Source of the DNA: Streptomyces sp. NBC_01351 | Lineage (GTDB): Bacteria; Actinomycetota; Actinomycetes; Streptomycetales; Streptomycetaceae | Length of the DNA stretch: 64,000 nucleotides | Direction: 5' to 3' | NCBI RefSeq assembly: GCF_036237315.1 | Contig: NZ_CP108356.1 | Coordinates: 5,647,501-5,711,500 of the forward strand | Shown: piece after piece, positions 49,485 to 58,755 of the stretch | Position numbering within the stretch: the stretch's first letter is position 1 | Layout of the letters: each line of letters begins with the position of its first letter | The notes under the pieces: model-generated | What the model was told of the DNA's origin: nothing | Database searches by the model: none | The model's input: only the letters and a program-made list of their open reading frames with translations | Made by a program: the position numbers and the translations under genes

Positions 49485-49576
49485 CCGGCCTTGCCGGGGC
49501 GTCCCGGCGATGAACCGCGCACGTCGGCGACCCCCTGGGCGGTGAGGCCGACGGCCGGCGATGCGTGCCCCGCCAT

Positions 49577-49604
49577 CGGATCGCTCACCGCGTGGAGCGA
49601 TCCG
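49577..49604. terminator. Candidate terminator hairpin after the TerB-like gene
   Basis: CGGATCGCTC (49577-49586) and GAGCGATCCG (49595-49604) form a perfect 10-bp stem with an 8-base loop, about 93 bases after the stop. No T-run follows. Confidence 0.5.
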
Positions 49605-50162
49605 GTAAGCGGCTAAACGGCGCGATGCAGGTGTTGGGCGCCCGCTGAGCGGACGCGATCCGTCCGAATCACGCCCCCAGGACGTAACGATCCGGCCTCG
49701 CAGGGCCGATTTCGGGTCCCGTGAACGTCATGTGAACGCCGGACGCGACTCCTCCACACACCGGGAGTCCACCAGTTGGACGGCCGGAGTCGTGCCTCCG
49801 ATTGCGCGTCGCCGAGCGCTCCAGGAGCCGGTAACCGCACGTCAGGGCATGTGCCCTTCGCTGCCGCGCAGACGGAACGGTGCCCCTTGGAGGGCTCTGC
49901 GCATACCCCGCCGGAGGAACCCGCACCACTGTAGAAACCTACAGAGCAGCCTCGCAGGAGAGTCAACAATTTGTGTAAGTCGACGATATCTGTGAGGCCC
50001 CACACAGGCGTTCAATTCCGGTCACACGACGAGAAGGCGCCGCCAGCGCGGCGCGGCCTCGATGCACATCAACGTGAACGCACTGACAACCCCGGCGGAT
50101 CAACGGGATAGCGACCCACTCCGGCCGGGGATAACCAGATCTCCTCTCAATTACCTACCTCA
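49605..50162. other. 558-bp gap with no convincing gene before the nucleobase permease
   Basis: I see no coding frame I can support here. The GC content drops at 49925-50000, where CTGTAG-AAAC-CTACAG (49929-49944) is a 6-bp palindrome and TCAACA (49963) with GATATC (49985) could be a promoter. This would leave a leader of about 180 bases before the permease, long enough for a cis-acting structure. I recognise no named riboswitch. Confidence 0.4.
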
Positions 50163-50180
50163 TTGAAGGGCAAGGCAGAG

Positions 50181-51725
50181 ATGGCACGTGTCGCCGCCCG
50201 GCTTTCCACCAGTGGAGAGCAGAGCACGCACCCGGTCGACGAGGTGCTCCCCCTCCCCAAGCTCGCGCTGTACGGCTTCCAGCACGTACTCGCGTTCTAC
50301 GCCGGCGCGGTGATCGTCCCGATCATTGTCGGCAACGCGCTGAAGCTGAGCCCTCAAGAGCTCGTCTACCTGATCAACGCGGACCTGTTCACCTGCGGTA
50401 TCGCCTCGATCATCCAGGCCTTCGGCATCGGCCGGATCGGCGCGCGACTGCCACTGATCCAGGGCGTGACCTTCACGGCCGTCTCCCCGATGATCGCCAT
50501 CGGCCTCGGCGCGGGGGGTGGTACAGCGGCTCTGCTCGTCATCTACGGCGCGGTCATCACCGCGGGCATCGCGACCTTCGCCTTCGCCTGGCTGCCGGCC
50601 AAGGCCTTCAAGACGGTCATGCGGCTGTTCCCGCCGGTCGTCACCGGCACGGTGATCACCGTTCTGGGCATCGTTCTGATCCCCGTCGGCCTGAACGACG
50701 CGGCGGGCGGCCTCGGCAGCCCCGACTTCGGCGACCCGAAGAACTTCGCCTACGCCGGCGGCACGATGCTCTTCATCCTCGTCCTGATGAAGATCGGCCG
50801 GCCGTTCCTCTCCAGCATCTCGATCCTCCTCGGCCTGGTCGTCGGCACCGCCGTGGCCTTCCTCCTCGGGGACGCGAAGTTCGGCGACGTCAGCCAGTCC
50901 GACTGGATCGGTGTCACCACCCCCTTCCACTTCGGCATGCCGAAGTTCGAGTGGTTCCCGATCGTCCTGATGCTCATCGTCATGCTGATCACCATGGTCG
51001 AGACGACCGGCGACACCTACGCCGTCGGTGACATCGTCGGCAAGGAGGTCGACAGCGAGACCGTGGCCCGCGCCCTGCGTGCCGACGGTGCCGCGACCGC
51101 CCTCGGTGGTGTCCTCAACTCCTTCCCGTACGTCGCCTTCGCCGAGAACGTCGGCCTGGTGCGCATGACGAAGGTCAAGAGCCGGTTCGTGGTCGTCGCA
51201 GCCGGCGTGTTCATGATCATCCTGGGTCTGCTGCCCAAGGCCGCCGCCATCGTCGCCGCCGTCCCGCACGGCGTCCTCGGCGGCGCCGCGACCGTCATGT
51301 TCGGCATGGTCGCCCTGGCCGGTATCCAGACCCTGGCCAAGGTGGACCTCAAGGAGGAGAAGAACGCGCTGATCGTCGGCGTCTCCCTCGCCTTCGCGCT
51401 GCTCCCCGCGACCGTCCCGGTCTTCTTCAGCGACAAGTACATGGACGGGGACCTGTCCTCGCTCCTCAACAGTGGTGTCACCCTGGGTGCCACTGCGGCC
51501 ATCGTCCTCAACCTGGTCTTCAACGGCATGGGCAAGGACGACGCCCACGACGCTCCGAAGGCCGAGCTGCCGCTCCAGCCGGTGGCCGCCCCGGCCGGAG
51601 CCGAGAAGGCCGCGGACGACGCCGAGAAGGTTTCGGCTGGCGCCGAGAAGGCCCCGGTAGGAGCCGAGAAGGCCCCGGCCGGCGCCGAGAAGGCGGACGA
51701 GACGGAGACGCCCGCCTCCTCCTGA
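50181..51725 (+). CDS. NCS2 family nucleobase permease
   Basis: A 514-residue transporter of the uracil/xanthine permease (NCS2) family with 14 helices. Conserved motifs include LYGFQHVLAFYAGAVIVPIIVG, IQAFGIGRIGARLPLIQGVTFTAVSPMIAI, ETTGDTYAVGDIVGKEVDSETVARALRADGAATALGG, the family QNxGxxxxT-like region NSFPYVAFAENVGLVRMTKVKSR and VPHGVLGGAATVMFG. The tail carries GAEKA-type repeats (about residues 470-505). Uracil and xanthine cannot be separated on this evidence. ATG 50181 is preceded by AAGGCAGAG. A terminator follows directly. Confidence 0.92.
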   Translation: MARVAARLSTSGEQSTHPVDEVLPLPKLALYGFQHVLAFYAGAVIVPIIVGNALKLSPQELVYLINADLFTCGIASIIQAFGIGRIGARLPLIQGVTFTAVSPMIAIGLGAGGGTAALLVIYGAVITAGIATFAFAWLPAKAFKTVMRLFPPVVTGTVITVLGIVLIPVGLNDAAGGLGSPDFGDPKNFAYAGGTMLFILVLMKIGRPFLSSISILLGLVVGTAVAFLLGDAKFGDVSQSDWIGVTTPFHFGMPKFEWFPIVLMLIVMLITMVETTGDTYAVGDIVGKEVDSETVARALRADGAATALGGVLNSFPYVAFAENVGLVRMTKVKSRFVVVAAGVFMIILGLLPKAAAIVAAVPHGVLGGAATVMFGMVALAGIQTLAKVDLKEEKNALIVGVSLAFALLPATVPVFFSDKYMDGDLSSLLNSGVTLGATAAIVLNLVFNGMGKDDAHDAPKAELPLQPVAAPAGAEKAADDAEKVSAGAEKAPVGAEKAPAGAEKADETETPASS

Positions 51726-51742
51726 TCCTCCCAAGGGGTGCT

Positions 51743-51780
51743 GGCCCCTCGTCCGGACGCTCATCCGGACGAGGGGCCAT
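51743..51780 (+). terminator. Permease terminator
   Basis: A perfect 16-bp stem, 51743-51758 with 51765-51780, around the 6-base loop CGCTCA. It starts 18 bases after the stop and separates the permease from recO. Confidence 0.85.
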
Positions 51781-51810
51781 CGCTGTGCCCGTACAGGTGA
51801 CAATGGGCCC

Positions 51811-52557
51811 ATGAGTCTGTTCCGCGACGACGGCATCGTGCTGCGCACCCAGAAGCTGGGTGAGGCGGACCGCATCATCACGCTGCTCACCCGGGGCCAC
51901 GGCAAGGTCCGGGCGGTCGCCCGCGGGGTACGGCGTACGAAGTCCAAGTTCGGGGCCCGGCTGGAACCTTTCTCCCACGCCGACGTGCAGTTCTTCGCGC
52001 GCGGCAACGAGCTGATCGGCCGCAGCCTCCCGCTCTGCACCCAGACCGAGATCATCGCCCCGTACGGCAACGGCATCGTCACCGACTACGCCCGTTACAC
52101 CGCCGGTACCGCGATGCTGGAGACCGCCGAGCGCTTCGCCGAGAACGAGGGCGAGCCCGCCGTCCAGCAGTACCTGCTGCTCGTCGGAGCCCTGCGCACC
52201 CTCTCGCGCGGCGAACACGAACCGCATCTCATCCTCGACGCCTTCCTGCTGCGCTCCCTCGCCGTCAACGGCTACGCGCCAAGCTTCCAGGACTGCGCGA
52301 AGTGCGGGATCCACGGCCCCAACCGGCACTTCTCCGTCGCCGCGGGCGGGGTGATATGCGGGGACTGCCGGGTGCCCGGCAGCGTCGTACCCTCGTCGGA
52401 GGCCATCGCCCTGCTCAGCGCGCTGCTGACGGGCGACTGGGGGTATGCCGACGCCTGCGAGGCGAGGCATGTCCGGGAGGGCAGCGGGCTGGTCTCGGCC
52501 TATTTGCACTGGCATCTGGAGCGCGGGCTACGCTCCCTGCGATACGTCGAGAAATAG
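51811..52557 (+). CDS. recO: DNA repair protein RecO
   Basis: RecO (248 residues) helps load RecA on single-stranded DNA coated with SSB during gap repair. The N-terminal OB fold reads [52 protein letters not shown], followed by a helical domain and a four-Cys zinc finger with C162-x2-C165 (CAKC) and CGDC. GACAAT at 51799-51804 ends six bases before the ATG, so a leaderless transcript is likely. uppS begins 11 bases after the stop, so the two are cotranscribed as in other actinobacteria. Confidence 0.95.
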   Translation: MSLFRDDGIVLRTQKLGEADRIITLLTRGHGKVRAVARGVRRTKSKFGARLEPFSHADVQFFARGNELIGRSLPLCTQTEIIAPYGNGIVTDYARYTAGTAMLETAERFAENEGEPAVQQYLLLVGALRTLSRGEHEPHLILDAFLLRSLAVNGYAPSFQDCAKCGIHGPNRHFSVAAGGVICGDCRVPGSVVPSSEAIALLSALLTGDWGYADACEARHVREGSGLVSAYLHWHLERGLRSLRYVEK

Positions 52558-52568
52558 GAGCTGGGCAC

Positions 52569-53396
52569 ATGGCACGACGCGGGATTCTGGGACGCTCTCG
52601 CCGCGAGTACAAGGTTCCCGAGCCGCACCCGTCCGGTGCGCGCCCCCCGAAGATCCCCGGCGAACTGGTCCCGAACCACGTCGCGATCGTCATGGACGGC
52701 AACGGCCGCTGGGCCAAGGAGCGCGGTCTGCCGCGTACCGAGGGCCACAAGGTCGGCGAGGGCGTCGTGCTCGACGTGCTCAAGGGCTGCCTGGAGATGG
52801 GCGTCAAGAACCTCTCCCTCTACGCCTTCTCGACGGAGAACTGGAAGCGCTCGCCCGACGAAGTCCGCTTCCTGATGAACTTCAACCGCGACGTCATCCG
52901 CCGCCGCCGCGACGAGATGAACGAGCTGGGCATCCGCATCCGCTGGGTCGGCCGCATGCCGAAGATGTGGAAGTCGGTCGTCCAGGAGCTCCAGATCGCC
53001 CAGGAGCAGACCGTCGACAACGACGCGATGACCCTGTACTTCTGCGTGAACTACGGCGGCCGCGCGGAGATCGCGGACGCGGCGCAGGCCATCGCCCGCG
53101 ACGTCGCGGCCGGGAAGCTGGACCCGTCGAAGGTGAACGAGAAGACCTTCGCGAAGTACATCTACTACCCGGACATGCCGGACGTGGACCTCTTCCTGCG
53201 GCCCAGCGGCGAGCAGCGCACCTCCAACTACCTGCTCTGGCAGAGCGCCTACGCCGAGATGGTCTTCCAGGACGTGCTGTGGCCCGACTTCGACCGCCGC
53301 AACCTCTGGGCGGCCTGCCTGGAGTACGCCCAGCGCGACCGCCGTTTCGGCGGCGCCGTCCCGAACCAGCCCGAGGGCCCCGGCGCGGCGGGCTGA
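52569..53396 (+). CDS. uppS: Isoprenyl transferase (undecaprenyl diphosphate synthase-like)
   Basis: A cis-prenyltransferase of 275 residues that makes long-chain isoprenyl diphosphates, the carrier for cell-wall precursors. [24 protein letters not shown] has the catalytic Asp at residue 43, and [40 protein letters not shown] and VLWPDFDR are hallmark motifs. The start is ATG 52569 after AGGAGC. It is cotranscribed with recO. Several cis-prenyltransferases occur in actinobacteria, so the exact chain length is not settled. Confidence 0.94.
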   Translation: MARRGILGRSRREYKVPEPHPSGARPPKIPGELVPNHVAIVMDGNGRWAKERGLPRTEGHKVGEGVVLDVLKGCLEMGVKNLSLYAFSTENWKRSPDEVRFLMNFNRDVIRRRRDEMNELGIRIRWVGRMPKMWKSVVQELQIAQEQTVDNDAMTLYFCVNYGGRAEIADAAQAIARDVAAGKLDPSKVNEKTFAKYIYYPDMPDVDLFLRPSGEQRTSNYLLWQSAYAEMVFQDVLWPDFDRRNLWAACLEYAQRDRRFGGAVPNQPEGPGAAG

Positions 53397-53421
53397 CCCC
53401 CCTCCCTTAGGATCCCCGCTC

Positions 53422-53988
53422 ATGGACGACATGGGTGGGGATCAGCTGTACCGGATACACGAGCCGGCAGCGGGTGGACAGGCGGTCGAGCTCCACTACA
53501 CGCCGACGACGGCGGACATGGCCGAGGCGCTGCGCGCCCGCAACAAGACCCGGGCCGGGCGCCGTCAGCGTCGGCCGTGGATCTACACGGGCCTGCTGGG
53601 CCCCGTGCCGGCCGCGGCGATGATCGTGCAGGACGGCGAGGTGGCCCCCGTGACGGTGGGGCTGCTCACGGTCATCGTGTTCAGCTGGGTGTTCGTGTTC
53701 TCCGGCCACCGGATCATGGCCCGGGCCTACCGGGGGGTGCTGGAGGCGGCGGGCGACTGCAGGGCGGTCGTCGACGGAGACGGGGTGGCCGTCACCGGGT
53801 CACGGTCCTCCAGCCACCACCAGTGGGCCGCTCTGGCCCACTACGCCGAGACGCCGGACCACTTCGCGGTGTTCTCCGGGGACAAGCAGGCGATCATGGT
53901 GATGGTGCTGCCCAAGCGCGGCCTCGCGGCCCCCGAGGACGCGGACCGGCTGCGGGCGATCCTGGACGGGAACCTGACGCGGGTCTAG
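53422..53988 (+). CDS. YcxB-like membrane protein
   Basis: A 188-residue protein with a cytoplasmic N-terminus and two transmembrane helices near residues 52-95 (WIYTGLLGPVPAAAMIVQ, VAPVTVGLLTVIVFSWVFVFSG), then a C-terminal YcxB-like domain (GDGVAVTGSRSSSHHQWAALAHYAETPDHFAVFSGDKQAIMVMVLPKRGL). Function unknown. Its TAG overlaps by four bases the stop of zur on the other strand. It follows uppS by 25 bases. Confidence 0.72.
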   Translation: MDDMGGDQLYRIHEPAAGGQAVELHYTPTTADMAEALRARNKTRAGRRQRRPWIYTGLLGPVPAAAMIVQDGEVAPVTVGLLTVIVFSWVFVFSGHRIMARAYRGVLEAAGDCRAVVDGDGVAVTGSRSSSHHQWAALAHYAETPDHFAVFSGDKQAIMVMVLPKRGLAAPEDADRLRAILDGNLTRV

Positions 53989-54413
53989 GACGCCGCGGCG
54001 GCGCAGTCCGCGCAGGTGCCGAAGATCTCCACCGTGTGGGCCACGTTCACGTAGCCGTGCTCGGCCGCGATGGACTCCGCCCACTTCTCCACCGCCGGGC
54101 CCTCCACCTCGACCGCCTTGCCGCACTTGCGGCAGACCAGGTGGTGGTGGTGTTCCCCGGTCGAGCAGCGGCGGTAGACGGACTCGCCGTCGCTGGTGCG
54201 CAGGACGTCGACCTCACCGGCGTCCGCGAGCGACTGGAGAGTGCGGTACACGGTGGTCAGGCCCACGGAGTCGCCACGGTGCTTGAGCATGTCGTGGAGT
54301 TCCTGGGCGCTGCGGAACTCGTCCACCTCGTCCAGCGCGGCCGCCACTGCGGCTCGCTGCCGGGTGGATCGTCCTCGTACTGGCGCGTTCATCTCGCCAG
54401 GCGCAGTCGCCAC
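53985..54413 (-). CDS. zur: Zinc uptake regulator Zur (Fur family)
   Basis: Zur (142 residues) represses zinc uptake genes when zinc is plentiful. The winged helix reads QRAAVAAALDEVDEFRSAQELHDMLKHRGDSVGLTTVYRTLQSL. The metal region has HHHHLVCRKCGKAVEVEG, and a second Cys pair is in CADC. The GTG at 54413 follows AGGAGGAACCG with correct spacing. The downstream ATG 54392 is weaker. It lies next to znuBCA on the same strand and a Zur box is present before znuA. This matches the known zinc regulon of Streptomyces. Confidence 0.94.
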   Translation of the reverse strand: MATAPGEMNAPVRGRSTRQRAAVAAALDEVDEFRSAQELHDMLKHRGDSVGLTTVYRTLQSLADAGEVDVLRTSDGESVYRRCSTGEHHHHLVCRKCGKAVEVEGPAVEKWAESIAAEHGYVNVAHTVEIFGTCADCAAAAS

Positions 54414-54464
54414 CGGTTCCTCCTCGTATAGGCCTCCGGTCATTGTGCCAGGCGACGGCAGGCC

Positions 54465-55328
54465 CTAGACCTTCACGTCGTCCCGGGTGCACACCTCTTC
54501 GGCGGCGCGGGCCGCTCTGGCACGCCGCCGCGCCAGCGGCGTGGACACGGCGGTCATCACCATGAAGACGGCGATGGCGAGCAGCACGATGGTCGCACCG
54601 GAGGGCGCGTTGACGTAGTACGTGGTCACCGTCCCGGTCAGGGAGACCAGCAGGGCGATCACCATGGACAGCGACAGGGTCGCGGCGAACCCGCGGGTGA
54701 CGCGCTGGGCGGCCGCCACCGGGATCACCATCAGGGCGCTGACCAGCAGCAGGCCCACGATGCGCATGGCGACGGTGACGGTGACCGCGGCGGTCACGGC
54801 GATCAGCAGGTTGAGCGCGCGCACCGGCAGGCCGGTGACCCGGGCGAACTCCTCGTCCTGGCAGACGGCGAAGAGCTGCCTGCGCAGCCCGAGGGTGACG
54901 GCGAGGACGAACGCCGCGAGGACCACCACGGCGATGACGTCCTCGGGCAGGACGGTGGTGATCGAGCCGAACATGGCGCTGAGGAGATTGCTCGTGGAAC
55001 CGCCTCCCACGCTGATGATCATGACGCCGCCGGCGAGGCCGCCGTAGAACAGCATGGCGAGCGCGACGTCGCCGCTGGTCTTGCCGCGGGAGCGGATGTA
55101 CTCCATGACGGTCGCGCCGAGGACGGCGACCAGGGTGGCCATCCAGACCGGGCTGGTGTTGAGCACGAAGCCCAGCGCGACGCCGGTCATGGCGACGTGG
55201 CCGAGACCGTCGCCCATGACCGCCTGGCGGCGCTGGACGAGATAGGTGCCGATCGCGGGCGCGGTGATGCCCACCAGGGCGGCGGCGATCAGCGCGCGCA
55301 CCATGAGGGGGGAGTCGAGGATGTCCAT
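54465..55328 (-). CDS. znuB: Zinc ABC transporter permease ZnuB
   Basis: A 287-residue ABC-3 family membrane protein with eight or nine helices. It includes LIAAALVGITAPAIGTYLVQRRQAVMGDGLGHVAMTGVALGFV, typical of the high-affinity zinc permease. The start overlaps the end of znuC by one base (TGATG). It follows znuC and znuA in one operon and leads to zur 52 bases later. The zinc assignment rests on the Zur box and the His-rich binding protein. Confidence 0.93.
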   Translation of the reverse strand: MDILDSPLMVRALIAAALVGITAPAIGTYLVQRRQAVMGDGLGHVAMTGVALGFVLNTSPVWMATLVAVLGATVMEYIRSRGKTSGDVALAMLFYGGLAGGVMIISVGGGSTSNLLSAMFGSITTVLPEDVIAVVVLAAFVLAVTLGLRRQLFAVCQDEEFARVTGLPVRALNLLIAVTAAVTVTVAMRIVGLLLVSALMVIPVAAAQRVTRGFAATLSLSMVIALLVSLTGTVTTYYVNAPSGATIVLLAIAVFMVMTAVSTPLARRRARAARAAEEVCTRDDVKV

Positions 55329-56146
55329 CAGCTCAGCAGTCCCGTCCGCAGGGGCTCGGCGTCGTGCGCCGCGTGGGGGTGTACGTGGTCGTGGCCGGGC
55401 AGCGCGTGCTGGCCGACGGCCTCCGGGGGCGGGCCGTCGTGGACGACGCAGCCGTCGCGCAGGACGACGGCGCGGTCGATCTGCGGCTCCAGCGGGCCCA
55501 GCTCGTGCAGGACGAGGAGGACGGTGGTGCCGGCGGCGACCTGCTCGCGCACGGCGCTCGCGAGGACCTCCTGGTTGGCGAGGTCGATGCCGGCCATCGG
55601 CTCGTCCATGATCAGCAGTTCGGGCTCCACGGAGAGGGCCCGGGCTATGAGTACGCGCTGGTGCTGGCCGCCGGAGAGGGCGTCGACGGAGGCGTCGGCG
55701 TACGACTCCATGTCGACGAGGGCGAGGGCCCGCTCCACGGCGGCCTTGTCGGCCCTGCGCAGGAATCCGAAGCGGGAGCGGGCGAGCCGGCCGGCGGAGA
55801 CGACCTCGCGGACGGTGGCAGGGACTCCGCTGGCGGCGGTGGTGCGCTGCGGGACGTACCCGATGCGCGACCAGTCGCGGAAGCGCTTGAAGTCGGTGCC
55901 GAAGAGGGAGAGGGAGCCGTCGGTGAGCGGGACCTGGCCGACCACGGCGCGGACGGCCGTGGACTTGCCGGAGCCGTTGGCTCCGAGCAGCGCGACGACC
56001 TCACCGCGGTGGACGGTGAGGTCGATCCCGCGCAGCACGGGGCGCGAGCCGAGCGAGGCCGTGGCCCCGCGCAGGGATATGACGGGCTGGTCGTCGTCCC
56101 GTCGGGGCGTGGACTGCATGGCTCGCGCCTCCGTTGCTGCTGTCAT
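55328..56146 (-). CDS. znuC: Zinc ABC transporter ATPase ZnuC
   Basis: A 272-residue ATPase. Walker A is GANGSGKST, the Q-loop is GYVPQR, the signature is LSGGQHQRVLIARAL, and Walker B is LLIMDEPMAGID, with the switch His in VLHELG. The C-terminus has a His-rich tail (GQHALPGHDHVHPHAAHD), likely zinc-binding. It starts one base before the znuA stop and overlaps znuB by one base, so all three are translationally coupled. Confidence 0.94.
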   Translation of the reverse strand: MTAATEARAMQSTPRRDDDQPVISLRGATASLGSRPVLRGIDLTVHRGEVVALLGANGSGKSTAVRAVVGQVPLTDGSLSLFGTDFKRFRDWSRIGYVPQRTTAASGVPATVREVVSAGRLARSRFGFLRRADKAAVERALALVDMESYADASVDALSGGQHQRVLIARALSVEPELLIMDEPMAGIDLANQEVLASAVREQVAAGTTVLLVLHELGPLEPQIDRAVVLRDGCVVHDGPPPEAVGQHALPGHDHVHPHAAHDAEPLRTGLLS

Positions 56147-57144
56147 TACTTGGCTCCGAGCGCCTTCTGGAGGTTCTTCAGGTTGGACCGCATGACCTCG
56201 AAGTAGTCAGCGCCCTGGGACTTGTCGGTGATTCCCTCGAGCGGGTCGAGGACATCGGTCTTGAGGCCGGTGTCCCCCGCGAGGCTCTTCGCGGTCTTGT
56301 CGCTGGCCAGGGTCTCGAAGAACACCGTGGAGACATTGTCCTTCTTCGCGACCGCCTGGAGCTCCTTCATCCGGGCCGGGCTGGGCTCGGACTGCGGGTC
56401 GACCCCGGAGATCGACTCCTGGTCCAGGCCGTAGCGCTCGGCGAGGTAGCCGAAGGCGGAGTGGGTGGTGATGAAGGTCTTGGTGGCCGTGTTCTTCAGG
56501 CCGTCCTTGAACTCGGTGTCCAGCGCGCCCAGTTTGCCGACCAGCTCGGCGGTGTTCTTGTCGTAGTCCGCCGCGTGGTCCGGGTCGGCCTTCTTCAGGG
56601 CCGCGCCGACGCCCTGGGCGATCTCCGCGTACTTGGTGGGGTCGAGCCAGACGTGCGGGTCCTCGCCGGCCTCGCCGTGGGCGTGGCCGTCCCCTTCTTG
56701 TTCGTGGGCGTGCTCGTCGCCGTCGGTGTGCTCGTGGCCGGCCTCGCCGTGGCCGGGCTCGCTGCCGTGGGCCTCCAGCTTGGTGAGGGCGGCGGCGTCG
56801 ACGATGTTCTTGACGCCGGACTGGGCGACGGCCTTGTCGACGGCGGGCTGAAGGGTCTTGAGGTAGAGGATCACGTCGGCTTCGCCGAGCTTCGTGGCCT
56901 GCTTCGGCGTGATCTCCAGGTCGTGCGGTTCGACGCCCGGCTTGGTCAGGATGTCGACCTTCACGTGGTCCTTGCCGATCTGCTCGGCGAGGAACTGCAT
57001 CGGGTAGAACGACGCCGTCACGTCGAGCTTGCCGTCCTTGCCGCCATCGGCGGCCGTGGCGCCGGAGCAGGCGGTGAGGGCCGTGGCACCGAGGGCGACG
57101 GCGGCGGCGAGGGCGGCGGTGGGTATGAGGCGTCGTACGTTCAT
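56146..57144 (-). CDS. znuA: Zinc-binding lipoprotein ZnuA
   Basis: A 332-residue zinc substrate-binding protein. The signal peptide ends in a lipobox (LTACSG), so the protein is anchored to the outer leaflet. DVTASFYPMQFLAEQIG and GVEPHDLEITPKQATKL carry a zinc His, and a long His/Asp/Glu-rich loop (HGSEPGHGEAGHEHTDGDEHAHEQ) is typical of ZnuA. THSAFGYLAERYGL and the final Asp complete the site. I chose ATG 57144 (MNVRRLIPT), because the promoter places transcription start near 57147. The frame begins upstream at 57162. Confidence 0.93.
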   Translation of the reverse strand: MNVRRLIPTAALAAAVALGATALTACSGATAADGGKDGKLDVTASFYPMQFLAEQIGKDHVKVDILTKPGVEPHDLEITPKQATKLGEADVILYLKTLQPAVDKAVAQSGVKNIVDAAALTKLEAHGSEPGHGEAGHEHTDGDEHAHEQEGDGHAHGEAGEDPHVWLDPTKYAEIAQGVGAALKKADPDHAADYDKNTAELVGKLGALDTEFKDGLKNTATKTFITTHSAFGYLAERYGLDQESISGVDPQSEPSPARMKELQAVAKKDNVSTVFFETLASDKTAKSLAGDTGLKTDVLDPLEGITDKSQGADYFEVMRSNLKNLQKALGAK

Positions 57145-57153
57145 GACATCCAT

Positions 57154-57182
57154 TTTCATCAAAGATGGAAACGATTGTCAAA
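57154..57182 (-). promoter_or_regulatory. znuA promoter, -35 overlapping the Zur box
   Basis: On the minus strand, TTGACA (57182-57177) is a perfect -35 and ATGAAA (57159-57154) a weak -10 at 17 bp. The transcript would start within a few bases of znuA ATG, nearly leaderless. Confidence 0.6.
57166..57180. promoter_or_regulatory. Zur box
   Basis: TGGAAACGATTGTCA matches the 7-1-7 inverted repeat TGAAAATGATTTTCA of actinobacterial Zur. It covers the spacer and -35 of the znuA promoter, so bound Zur would block RNA polymerase. Confidence 0.82.
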
Positions 57183-57230
57183 AACGCTGGTGAGGGGCCC
57201 GCGGAGGGGGCGTGGAAGGGGGGTCCCGAT

Positions 57231-57261
57231 TTGAAAGGGGAGGTGCGGGCGCCGGTAACCT
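57231..57261 (+). promoter_or_regulatory. glyS promoter
   Basis: TTGAAA (57231-57236) and TAACCT (57256-57261) are 19 bp apart, giving a leader of about 33 bases before glyS. It is separate from the Zur box at 57166. Confidence 0.5.
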
Positions 57262-57300
57262 AAAGACTTCGCCGTTCGTCCTCGTAATGAAGAGAGCACC

Positions 57301-58683
57301 GTGGCCGCCGACAAGATCGACACCATCGTCAGCCTGAGCAAGCGCCGTGGCTTCGTTTTCCCGTGCAGTGAGATCTACGGCGGCTCCAAGGCCGCCTGGG
57401 ATTACGGCCCGCTGGGTGTCGAGCTCAAGGAGAACATCAAGCGCCAGTGGTGGAAGGCGATGGTCACCGGGCGTGAGGACATCGTCGGTATCGACTCGTC
57501 CGTGATCCTGGCCCCCGAGGTCTGGGTGGCCTCCGGTCACGTCGCGACCTTCTCGGACCCGCTGACCGAGTGCACCGCCTGTCACAAGCGGCACCGCGCG
57601 GACCACCTGGAAGAGGCGTACGAGGCCAAGCACGGCCGCCTGCCCGCCAACGGCCTCGCCGACGTCAACTGTCCCCACTGCGGCGTGAAGGGTCAGTTCA
57701 CCGAGCCCAAGCAGTTCTCCGGCATGCTGGAGACCCACCTCGGCCCGACCCAGGACACCGGCTCCAAGGCGTACCTGCGCCCCGAGACCGCCCAGGGCAT
57801 CTTCACCAACTTCGCCACCGTGCAGACCACCTCGCGCAAGAAGCCCCCGTTCGGCATCGCGCAGATGGGCAAGTCCTTCCGCAACGAGATCACCCCCGGC
57901 AACTTCATCTTCCGCACGCGCGAGTTCGAGCAGATGGAGATGGAGTTCTTCGTCAAGCCGGGCGAGGACGAGCAGTGGCAGGAGTACTGGATGGCCGAGC
58001 GGTGGAACTGGTACCGCGACCTCGGCATCCGCGAGGAGAACATCCGCTGGTACGACCACCCGAAGGAGAAGCTGTCCCACTACTCGAAGCGCACCGCCGA
58101 CATCGAGTACCGCTTCAACTTCGGTGGCAACGAGTTCTCCGAGCTCGAAGGCGTCGCCAACCGCACGGACTTCGACCTCAAGGCCCACTCCGCCGCCTCG
58201 GGCGCGAACCTGATCTACCACGACCAGGAGTCGGGCGAGCGCTACACCCCGTACGTCATCGAGCCGGCGGCCGGTGTCAACCGCGCCATGCTCGCCTTCA
58301 TGCTCGACGCGTACAACGAGGACGAGGCCCCGAACGCCAAGGGCGTCATGGAGAAGCGCACCGTGATGCGCCTCGACCCGCGCCTGGCCCCGGTCAAGGT
58401 CGCCGTCCTGCCGCTGTCCCGCAACGCGCAGCTGTCGCCGAAGGCCAAGGGCCTCGCCGCCGACCTGCGCAAGAACTGGAACATCGACTTCGACGACGCG
58501 GGCGCCATCGGCCGCCGCTACCGCCGCCAGGACGAGATCGGTACGCCGTTCTGCGTCACCGTCGACTTCGACACCCTGGACGACAACGCGGTGACCGTGC
58601 GCGAGCGCGACACCATGAAGCAGGAGCGCGTCTCCCTGGACCAGATCCAGACCTACCTCGGCAGCCGCCTCCTCGGCTGCTAG
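57301..58683 (+). CDS. glyS: Glycyl-tRNA synthetase
   Basis: A 460-residue class II, alpha2-type GlyRS that charges tRNA-Gly. Motif 1 includes [16 protein letters not shown], motif 2 [24 protein letters not shown], and motif 3 [17 protein letters not shown]. Zinc-like CTACHKRH and CPHC pairs are present. The anticodon-binding domain follows ([18 protein letters not shown]). The length fits the single-chain actinobacterial type. The GTG start follows GAAGAGAGCACC. A strong two-way terminator lies 18 bases after its stop. Confidence 0.96.
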   Translation: MAADKIDTIVSLSKRRGFVFPCSEIYGGSKAAWDYGPLGVELKENIKRQWWKAMVTGREDIVGIDSSVILAPEVWVASGHVATFSDPLTECTACHKRHRADHLEEAYEAKHGRLPANGLADVNCPHCGVKGQFTEPKQFSGMLETHLGPTQDTGSKAYLRPETAQGIFTNFATVQTTSRKKPPFGIAQMGKSFRNEITPGNFIFRTREFEQMEMEFFVKPGEDEQWQEYWMAERWNWYRDLGIREENIRWYDHPKEKLSHYSKRTADIEYRFNFGGNEFSELEGVANRTDFDLKAHSAASGANLIYHDQESGERYTPYVIEPAAGVNRAMLAFMLDAYNEDEAPNAKGVMEKRTVMRLDPRLAPVKVAVLPLSRNAQLSPKAKGLAADLRKNWNIDFDDAGAIGRRYRRQDEIGTPFCVTVDFDTLDDNAVTVRERDTMKQERVSLDQIQTYLGSRLLGC

Positions 58684-58701
58684 GTCCGGCACGGTTGGAA
58701 G

Positions 58702-58747
58702 GACCGGTGGCCCGGTGCGCATGTCGCGCACCGGGCCACCGGTCTTT
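58702..58747. terminator. Two-way terminator between glyS and the VC0807-like gene
   Basis: Perfect 19-base arms (58702-58720 and 58726-58744) enclose a 5-base loop ATGTC, followed by TTT. This is the longest perfect stem I found in the window. Confidence 0.88.
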
Positions 58748-58755
58748 CCCGTGCT

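Noticed and set aside
49613..50005. 130-codon reverse frame in the gap before the permease
   Set aside because: No ribosome site, codon bias or recognisable sequence. It covers the probable promoter.
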